Position numbers and translations under genes: made by a program. DNA of 64,000 nucleotides. Origin: Aquisalimonas sp007126095. GTDB taxonomy: Bacteria; Pseudomonadota; Gammaproteobacteria; Nitrococcales; Aquisalimonadaceae. The notes under the pieces were generated by a model. That model saw only the letters and a program-made list of their open reading frames with translations, was not told where the DNA came from and made no database searches. Positions 55,614 through 64,000 of this stretch are shown here, one piece after another. Where the stretch lies: contig NZ_JBLWFT010000012.1 in NCBI RefSeq assembly GCF_048323695.1, positions 1 to 64,000 on the forward strand, given 5' to 3'. Numbering within the stretch: position 1 is the stretch's first letter; each line of letters opens with the position of its first letter.

Positions 55614-55912
55614 CCCATGATCGCGTCCGACTCATAGAGCCAGTCCAGCGAGCCGTCCTCTTTCTGGATCAGCAGACAGGGCACGGTGCTGCTGCCGCCA
55701 CCCTGCAGGAGCTGCTCCCGGTAGGCGGGCACACGGCGGATGTCGCGCAGCTCGATCTTGAGGCGGAGGCGTTCGATGGTGCGCAGGACCCGGATGCAGA
55801 ACGGGCAGGTGTCGTAGTAGTACAGCGCCAGGTTGTCCGTCTCCCGGTCCACATGTTCCTGCTCCTGGTCATTGCGCGTTACAACGGCTGGATTCTGAGG
55901 ACTCGTCGCCAT
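55589..55912 (-). CDS. Glutaredoxin/GST-N-terminal-like thioredoxin-fold protein
   Basis: 107-aa protein with LALYYYDTCPFCIRVLRTIERLRLKIELRDIRR: a CPFC redox motif as in glutaredoxins; STVPCLLIQKEDGS supplies the cis-Pro, and LYESDAIMGYLEDRF is the GST-N end. It probably reduces disulfides or glutathione adducts. Located next to trxB, which fits thiol-redox function. Confidence 0.85.
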   Translation of the reverse strand: MATSPQNPAVVTRNDQEQEHVDRETDNLALYYYDTCPFCIRVLRTIERLRLKIELRDIRRVPAYREQLLQGGGSSTVPCLLIQKEDGSLDWLYESDAIMGYLEDRFA

Positions 55913-56042
55913 GGTTCTCTTCTTCAGGGGCTTCGGGTGAATTGCAGGGGCCTGTCTCCATAACCTTGAGGGCTTCCCTGCCTTTTCACAACCCCTGTCG
56001 AGCGGAGTGCCGCGGCCCCGGGGAGAGGCTGCGGCCCGCGAT

Positions 56043-57002
56043 TTACGTGTTGCTGATGCGGTCCAGGTAGCGCTCGGCGTCGAGCGCGGCCATGCAGCCG
56101 GTGCCGGCGGAGGTCACTGCCTGGCGGTAGACGTGGTCCATGACATCGCCGGCGGCGAACACGCCCGGCACACTGGTGGCGGTGGCGTCGCCTTCCAGGC
56201 CGCTTTTCACGCGGATGTAGCCACCCTGCATGTCCAGTTGACCCTGGAAGATGTCGGTGTTGGGCTTGTGGCCGATGGCGATGAACACCCCGGCCACGTC
56301 CAGGTCCGTGGTCTCGCCGCTCTCCGTGGACCTGACCCGGGCACCGGTGACGCCAGTGTCATCACCGAGGATCTCGTCCAGGGTGTGGTTCCACTGCAGC
56401 GTGATCTGACCGGCTTCGGCCTTGGCGAATAGTTTGTCCTGGAGGATTTTCTCCGCCCGCAGCGAGTCGCGCCGATGCACCAGCGTGACGTGGGATGCGA
56501 TGTTGGACAGGTACAGCGCTTCCTCCACGGCCGTGTTGCCGCCGCCGATCACCGCCACCTTCTGATTGCGGTAGAAGAATCCGTCGCAGGTGGCGCAGGC
56601 GGAGACGCCCTTGCCGGCGAACGTGGTTTCGGACTCCAGCCCGAGGTATTGCGCGCTGGCGCCCGTGGCAATGATCAGTGCGTCGCAGGTGTAGGCGCCC
56701 ACGTCACCTTCGAGGCGAAACGGCCGCTGGGTCACGTCCACCGTATGGATGTGGTCGAAGATGATCTCGGTGCCGAAGCGCTCGGCGTGGGCCTTCATGC
56801 GCTCCATCAGCGCCGGGCCCTGCAGCCCTTCCACGTCGCCCGGCCAGTTGTCCACGTCGGTGGTGGTCGTGAGCTGACCGCCCATCTCGATGCCGGTGAC
56901 CAGGACCGGCTCGAGATTGGCTCGTGCGGCGTAGACGGCAGCGGTGTAACCCGCAGGTCCGGAGCCCAGGATCAGCAGCTTCTGATGTTTCGCCTCGCTC
57001 AT
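56043..57002 (-). CDS. trxB: Thioredoxin-disulfide reductase
   Basis: 319-aa low-molecular-weight flavoenzyme. FAD motif GSGPAGYTAAVYAARA, redox-active CATC in SACATCDGFFY, NADPH motif GGGNTAVEEA and the C-terminal VFAAGDVMDHVYRQAVTSAGTGCMAA are intact. AGGAGAG precedes the ATG. It lies 33 bp from a tiny DUF3096 gene on the same strand. Confidence 0.96.
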   Translation of the reverse strand: MSEAKHQKLLILGSGPAGYTAAVYAARANLEPVLVTGIEMGGQLTTTTDVDNWPGDVEGLQGPALMERMKAHAERFGTEIIFDHIHTVDVTQRPFRLEGDVGAYTCDALIIATGASAQYLGLESETTFAGKGVSACATCDGFFYRNQKVAVIGGGNTAVEEALYLSNIASHVTLVHRRDSLRAEKILQDKLFAKAEAGQITLQWNHTLDEILGDDTGVTGARVRSTESGETTDLDVAGVFIAIGHKPNTDIFQGQLDMQGGYIRVKSGLEGDATATSVPGVFAAGDVMDHVYRQAVTSAGTGCMAALDAERYLDRISNT

Positions 57003-57035
57003 GGTCTCTCCTAGAAGTTGGCCGCGCCGGCGGCA

Positions 57036-57170
57036 TCACATCAGGCCGATGACTCCCACCAGGATCAGGTAGGCGGCAATGATGTAGTTCAGCAGCTTGG
57101 GCACGATCAGGATCGCAACCCCGGCCAGCAGGGAAATCAGTGGCGTCAGCGGCAGTTCGGCTCCGGTCAT
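57036..57170 (-). CDS. DUF3096 family small membrane protein
   Basis: 44-aa protein beginning MTGAELPLTPLISLLAGVAI and continuing LIVPKLLNYIIAAYLILVGVIGLM: two hydrophobic helices joined at a PKLLN turn, the pattern of the DUF3096 family. A strong GGAGGAA lies 6 nt before the ATG. Role unknown; it is co-directional with trxB. Confidence 0.8.
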   Translation of the reverse strand: MTGAELPLTPLISLLAGVAILIVPKLLNYIIAAYLILVGVIGLM

Positions 57171-57395
57171 GTCGGTTCCTCCGATCGGTTTTTCTTTCGG
57201 GAGGAGCATTGTCTACATTCACGGTGCCGAAAACAAAGTGCATTTGCCGCCAATGGCCTGCGCGTGAGCGTTTCTGGATCGGGGCGCCGGGTCGGGAATT
57301 CAAGGGCCGTGCGGACTTGATCCACGTCATGCGCTAGTCTGTTGCAGTGCGCAATACTTGTCACGGTCGAGCTCATGAGCGGAGGGACTGACGAA

Positions 57396-60125
<2,730 letters not shown>

Positions 60126-60191
60126 TTGGGGCGTTTCCCTGACGCGCGATAACCGCTACAGTCCGGCCATCGCCAACGTCGCGGTATCACC

Positions 60192-61571
60192 ATGTCCGGA
60201 TCCGTCACCAGCACTGCCAGTCCGTCCCGGCTGGACGCCCTGCGCGTCTATGCGCACCCACGCGTGTTCGCCATGCTGTTCCTGGGGTTCGCCGCCGGGC
60301 TGCCGCTGCTGCTGGTGGGAGGAACGTTCACGGCGTGGCTGCGCGACCTCGGCGTGGAGCTGGCCGCCATCGGCTTTCTCAGCTGGGTGGGGTTGGCACA
60401 CAGCATCAAGGTACTGTGGGCGCCGCTGGTCGACCGCCTGACCCTGCCGGTGCTGACGTCGCTGTTCGGGCGTCGGCGCGCCTGGATTCTTGCGGCGCAG
60501 TGCACCGTGGCCGCCGGCCTGCTCGGCATGGCGCTGACCGATCCGGTCGAGAATCTCTGGCTGGTGGCGTTCTGGGCGGTGATCACCGCCTTCGGCTCGG
60601 CAACCCAGGACATCTCCATCGACGCTTACCGCGTCGAGGCGGTGGGGCGGGAGCGCCAGGGGGCCATGGCCGCCACCTATGTCACCGGGTACCGACTGGC
60701 GATTCTCATGGCGGGCGCCGGTGCGCTGCACATTGCGGCGGTGGGCAACTGGAGCGTTGCCTACGGCGCCATGGCCGTACTGATGGGGGTGGGGCTGATC
60801 ACCACCCTGATCGTGCGCGAGCCGGAAGTTCAGCAGGTCAGCGGGGATACCCGTCGCATGGAACAGCGGGTGGTGGAGTACCTGGACCGCACCACCCATC
60901 AGGGCGTGCTGCGCGACTTTGTGGCCTGGTTTCTGAGTGCGGTGGTCTGCCCGTTCGCCGATTTCTTCAAGCGTTACGGCTTGGCCGCCGTGGCAGTGTT
61001 GTTGTTCGTGGGCACGTTCCGCATCAGCGACATCGTCATGGGGGTCATGGCCAATCCCTTCTATCTGGATCTCGGCTTCACCAAGACCGAGATCGCCAAC
61101 GTGGCCGCGGCCTTCGGGCTTGCCATGACGCTTGGCGGCGCAGCGCTCGGCGGCGTGCTGGTGCTGCGTTTCGGTATCGCAAGGATGCTGATCTTCACCG
61201 CGATCATGGCGCCGGTGACCAATCTCACCTTCTCGTGGCTGGCGCTGATCGGCCCGGAGCTCTACGGTCTGGTGTTCGCCATCATCGCCGACAACGTCAC
61301 CGGCGGCATGGCGATATCCGTTTTTCTGGCGTATCTGGCCAGTCTCACCAATACGGCGTACACCGCCACCCAGTACGCCCTGTTCAGTTCACTCATGACC
61401 CTGCCGGGGCAGTTCCTCGGCGGCTTCACCGGGTGGCTCGCGGAGCAGGTGGACTGGGTCTGGTTCTTCATCATCGCCGCCGGTGCGGGACTCCCCGCCG
61501 TTGTCCTGGCGCTGCTGCTCCTGCGCTTTGCCCACCCCGACCGCATGCGGCAGCCGGGCAAGGACGACTGA
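60192..61571 (+). CDS. ampG: AmpG-like MFS permease (muropeptide transporter family)
   Basis: 459-aa protein with 12 predicted spans. FLGFAAGLPLLLVGGTFTAWL, HSIKVLWAPLVDR, QDISIDAYRVE and LTNTAYTATQYALFSSLMTLPGQFLGGFTG are AmpG hallmarks. AmpG imports anhydro-muropeptides for wall recycling. No strong Shine-Dalgarno is seen at the ATG. Confidence 0.88.
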   Translation: MSGSVTSTASPSRLDALRVYAHPRVFAMLFLGFAAGLPLLLVGGTFTAWLRDLGVELAAIGFLSWVGLAHSIKVLWAPLVDRLTLPVLTSLFGRRRAWILAAQCTVAAGLLGMALTDPVENLWLVAFWAVITAFGSATQDISIDAYRVEAVGRERQGAMAATYVTGYRLAILMAGAGALHIAAVGNWSVAYGAMAVLMGVGLITTLIVREPEVQQVSGDTRRMEQRVVEYLDRTTHQGVLRDFVAWFLSAVVCPFADFFKRYGLAAVAVLLFVGTFRISDIVMGVMANPFYLDLGFTKTEIANVAAAFGLAMTLGGAALGGVLVLRFGIARMLIFTAIMAPVTNLTFSWLALIGPELYGLVFAIIADNVTGGMAISVFLAYLASLTNTAYTATQYALFSSLMTLPGQFLGGFTGWLAEQVDWVWFFIIAAGAGLPAVVLALLLLRFAHPDRMRQPGKDD

Positions 61572-61754
61572 CGGTCCGCCACCCGGGTGACACTCCATGA
61601 CCAGTTGTTGACGCAAGGCGACGACGCATCGCGTCAGTCGTGGTTTGTGATGTCCATAACGCGATGTTTTTGCAGAATATTAATAGTTGGCCCGCTTTGT
61701 GCTTCAACTGCCTGCAGAGGTAGCAGGACAACGCTGAGAAAGGCGGGCACAAAA

Positions 61755-62159
61755 ATGACCATGAATAACGATATGGCGCAGGCGACCTATGCAATCGGTC
61801 GCCGGTACGAAATGGGTGATGGCGTGCCGATGGACATCGACACGGCGGCGCGGTTCTACCGGCAGGCGGCATTGCGGGGCCTGCCGGAAGCGCAGCATGC
61901 GCTGGGGTTCCTCCACGCGACCGGGCAGGGCGTGCCCCGGGATAACGAGATGGCGGTGGCGTGGCTGCGGTCTGCGGCCGAAGGCGGCCACGCCGAAGCC
62001 CAGCACAACCTCGGCGTGATGTATGCCGAAGGTCGCGGCGTGGAGGTGGACTACGAGGAAGCGGTGCGCTGGTTCTATCGGGCGGCGATCAACGGCTGCA
62101 GCCACGCCCAGGAATGGCTGGAGTCCCAGGCCATGGAAGAGGTCATCGCGGGGGAGTGA
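61755..62159 (+). CDS. Sel1-like repeat protein
   Basis: 134-aa protein made of three SLR units (about residues 7-41, 42-77, 78-113; for example AQHALGFLHATGQGVPRDNEMAVAWLRSAAEGG). No signal peptide. SLR proteins are protein-interaction scaffolds. The coding start is ambiguous (ATG at 61755 or 61761). The 183-bp leader from ampG has an AT-rich patch (about 61668-61690). Confidence 0.8.
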   Translation: MTMNNDMAQATYAIGRRYEMGDGVPMDIDTAARFYRQAALRGLPEAQHALGFLHATGQGVPRDNEMAVAWLRSAAEGGHAEAQHNLGVMYAEGRGVEVDYEEAVRWFYRAAINGCSHAQEWLESQAMEEVIAGE

Positions 62160-62166
62160 GGTGTGC

Positions 62167-63867
62167 TCACTCCCGGGCGCGTCGGGCGAGATAGCGCCAG
62201 ACGAGCCCGTCCCCCCGGCTCTCGCCTGTGAGCATGTAGCGCAGGTTGTTGATGTGGCGAAGCGGCGTGCGCATGGCGCCCAGGGCGGCGTTGGTGCCGC
62301 AGAAGAGGATCCGGTCGCCGGAGGCCAGTGCCGTGTCTGCCGAGGGCAGCAGGACGGATTCGTTCTCCCGCAACAGCATCAGTGCAATGCAGTCCAGTGG
62401 CCGGTGCCGGTCGCGCGGGTGGTGCGTGAGGCCGGCAAGCGTCACCTCCATGCCCTGCTCCAGGGCCTCGATGACGGCCGGGCAGCGTGCGGTGCTGATC
62501 CGCAGCGTCCACGTTTCCGGGACCGTGCCGCCGGCGATCGCCTGAATCCGTTCCGCGAGGGCGGCGTGCCACTGCGCGTCGCGGGTGCGGGCGTGCGCCA
62601 GGAAGTCCTCCAGCAATGGCGCGTTCAAACGCGAGAGGATGCGGCTGGCGAGGATGTAGCTCGGCTCGACAGTGAGTTCGATGTCCGCTTCTCGGAACAG
62701 GGGTTTGTTCGACAGGTCGTTCTCGCGGGCGGCGATGTAAAGGCCGCCGTTGAGCTGCCGCGCCGTGATCACGATGGAGAGGTTGTCGGCGTCGTCCGCC
62801 GTGGCCGCGAGCAGCCCCGCCGCGGTGTCGATGCCGGCCCGGCGCAGGGTATGCGCCTCGGTGCCCTTGCCGCGGATGACGTCCGGCGGGCAGTCGTTGT
62901 GATCGGGGGCAGCGTCCACTATCACGGCGCGCACCCCGTGGCGGCGCAGTGCGTGGTAAACCGCCCGGCCGAGTCGGCCGAAACCGCAGATGATCCAGGT
63001 GCCTTCCGGCGGTTTCGGGCGGTCTGGCAGCTCCGTCGCCGGGATCCCCGTGAGCCAGTCCTGAATCCGGTGCATGTTCGGGGAGCGGATCGCGAGGATC
63101 AGTCGGTCGGCAAAGCCGGTGTAGGCGTCCACCACCGCGTCCGTACCGAACGATGTCATGTTGGCCGCGGTCTCGCTGCTGCCGGCCCGGGCGATCATGG
63201 TCGTGGATGGGCTCTGGAGCTTGCACGTCACCGCCACCTTCAGGTTGGCGTGATCATCGTCCATCACCGCGACCACGCCTGCACACCAGCGGTGGTCCAG
63301 CCCGGCGATGGTCAGGTTGGCCGGGATTTCCGCGTTCATCCGGAAGCCCGGCACGTCCACGCCCAGGTCCTTGAGGTCCAGGCTCTCGATGGACTCCTGC
63401 GCGTGGTCCACCACCACCACACGCCGGCGTCGTTCGGTGAGTGCGCGCGCCAGCAGCGCCCCGGTGTCACCGTATCCGCAGATCAGGTAGAACGGCTCGC
63501 TCATCTGCTGTACCGCCCGTCGCAGCCGGCTGCGCTTGACCGCGGAGCGGAACGCCGGATCCTGGATGAGCGAGATGATCGTTCCCACCGCATACAACCA
63601 GGCCAGCACCGTGATGTAGATGCTGATGGTCACCCACAGGCGCTGCGCGCCGCTGAATTCGTACGGGATCTCGCCGAAACCGATGGTGGGTGCGGTGTAG
63701 GTGATGACGTAGAAGGCGTGGAAGAAGTCCATCCGCCAGGGCGTGCCCTGATCGTCCTGCCCCGGCATCAGCGTCAGGCCCACAACGGCAACCGCGTAGG
63801 CGGTGATGAGCACCAGCAGCGGTGGCCGCATGCGCCGGAGGATCTGTGGGACGACGGATCTCACCAT
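62167..63867 (-). CDS. Two-transmembrane K+ channel with tandem RCK (TrkA-N) domains
   Basis: 566-aa protein: TM1 (about 16-34), pore helix and selectivity filter TIGFG (residues 61-65), TM2 (about 75-97), then two RCK Rossmann domains starting at FYLICGYGDTGALLARAL (about 126) and WIICGFGRLGRAVYHAL (about 290), and a TrkA-C-like end (LPSADTALASGDRILFCG). The ligand-binding GxGxxG in both RCKs is kept. Gates K+ or Na+/K+ flow in response to ligand. It starts 3 nt after the stop of a truncated upstream gene on the same strand. Confidence 0.85.
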   Translation of the reverse strand: MVRSVVPQILRRMRPPLLVLITAYAVAVVGLTLMPGQDDQGTPWRMDFFHAFYVITYTAPTIGFGEIPYEFSGAQRLWVTISIYITVLAWLYAVGTIISLIQDPAFRSAVKRSRLRRAVQQMSEPFYLICGYGDTGALLARALTERRRRVVVVDHAQESIESLDLKDLGVDVPGFRMNAEIPANLTIAGLDHRWCAGVVAVMDDDHANLKVAVTCKLQSPSTTMIARAGSSETAANMTSFGTDAVVDAYTGFADRLILAIRSPNMHRIQDWLTGIPATELPDRPKPPEGTWIICGFGRLGRAVYHALRRHGVRAVIVDAAPDHNDCPPDVIRGKGTEAHTLRRAGIDTAAGLLAATADDADNLSIVITARQLNGGLYIAARENDLSNKPLFREADIELTVEPSYILASRILSRLNAPLLEDFLAHARTRDAQWHAALAERIQAIAGGTVPETWTLRISTARCPAVIEALEQGMEVTLAGLTHHPRDRHRPLDCIALMLLRENESVLLPSADTALASGDRILFCGTNAALGAMRTPLRHINNLRYMLTGESRGDGLVWRYLARRARE

Positions 63868-63870
63868 GGT

Positions 63871-64000
63871 TCAGCGCTGCAGGCTCGAGGTCTCGATGAC
63901 CAGCAGGGTGGCGGAGACCATGTTAGCCAGCAGAGCCCCTCCGGAGAGCGACACAATGCTGGCCATGACGGCGGGGGTGAGTCCGGTGTCCGTGGCGTAG
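63871..64000 (-). CDS. C-terminal end of a membrane protein (partial, continues beyond window)
   Basis: The last 42 codons of a minus-strand frame: YATDTGLTPAVMASIVSLSG, a further hydrophobic run (ALLANMVSATLLVIE) and TSSLQR before TGA. At least one membrane helix is evident. Too short to identify. Its stop is 3 nt from the channel start, so the two probably share a transcript. Confidence 0.6.
   Translation of the reverse strand, partial: YATDTGLTPAVMASIVSLSGGALLANMVSATLLVIETSSLQR

Overview
The window is a dense, high-GC stretch of bacterial chromosome that looks like core genome from a gammaproteobacterium. Several gene orders are the ones known from that class: rsmD-coaD, ftsY-ftsE-ftsX-rpoH, coaBC-dut-algC-argB (as in Pseudomonas) and rpmB-rpmG. 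High GC, an ExbB-ExbD-TonB set, an outer-membrane LPS pathway and REP-like intergenic repeats fit a Chromatiales/Ectothiorhodospiraceae-like organism. That placement is an inference; no rRNA, tRNA or phage region is present to fix it.

Layout. 0-7.3 kb: LPS core and lipid A genes (O-antigen ligase, LpxL-type acyltransferase, HldE, Kdo kinase, GT9 heptosyltransferase, WaaA). 7.3-9.2 kb: UbiF-type ubiquinone hydroxylase and a Pcm-like methyltransferase. 9.4-11.8 kb: exbB-exbD-exbD-tonB behind a possible Fur box; TonB carries 50 consecutive Glu-Pro dipeptides. 12-15 kb: DegQ/MucD protease, CbpA co-chaperone, rpmB-rpmG. 15.3-21.3 kb: a degenerate EAL-HDOD protein, a Gld-type ABC system with a DUF4340 protein, and mutM. 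21.4-26.1 kb: bactofilin next to a ParM-like actin, GreB, a periplasmic beta-propeller and a YcgR-type PilZ protein. 26.1-26.5 kb: a gene-free, hairpin-rich stretch ending in a perfect intrinsic terminator, a candidate small RNA. 26.7-34 kb: SLT lipoprotein, MlaC, gamma-glutamyltransferase, CoaD, RsmD and a pair of M16 peptidases (one active, one lacking the zinc motif). 34-38.3 kb: ftsY, ftsE, ftsX, rpoH. 38.5-44.8 kb: radC, coaBC, dut, membrane-anchored algC, argB. 44.8-52.8 kb: DUF4124 protein, two alpha/beta hydrolases, pyrE, ppc and an isocitrate dehydrogenase fused to a CBS pair. 53-64 kb: a non-coding inverted-repeat element, thiolase, exonuclease III, a thioredoxin-like protein, trxB, a 44-residue DUF3096 protein, a P2-type cation ATPase, an AmpG-like MFS permease, a Sel1-repeat protein and a K+ channel with two RCK domains.

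The most unusual features are non-coding. (1) Five intergenic loci carry inverted pairs of a GTAG-plus-hairpin repeat (core GGTGGACCTTCAGGTCCACC) whose sequence variants keep base pairing. (2) One pair encloses a 350-bp minisatellite built from successive 8-mer and 10-mer blocks. (3) Two other REP-like families sit around pyrE-ppc-icd. (4) A 271-bp element at 53156-53426 has 34-bp terminal inverted repeats and three internal inverted repeats that interlock rather than nest. Among proteins, the ICDH-CBS fusion and the bactofilin/ParM-like pair stand out. I found no CRISPR array, no transposase gene and no clear multi-gene defence system.
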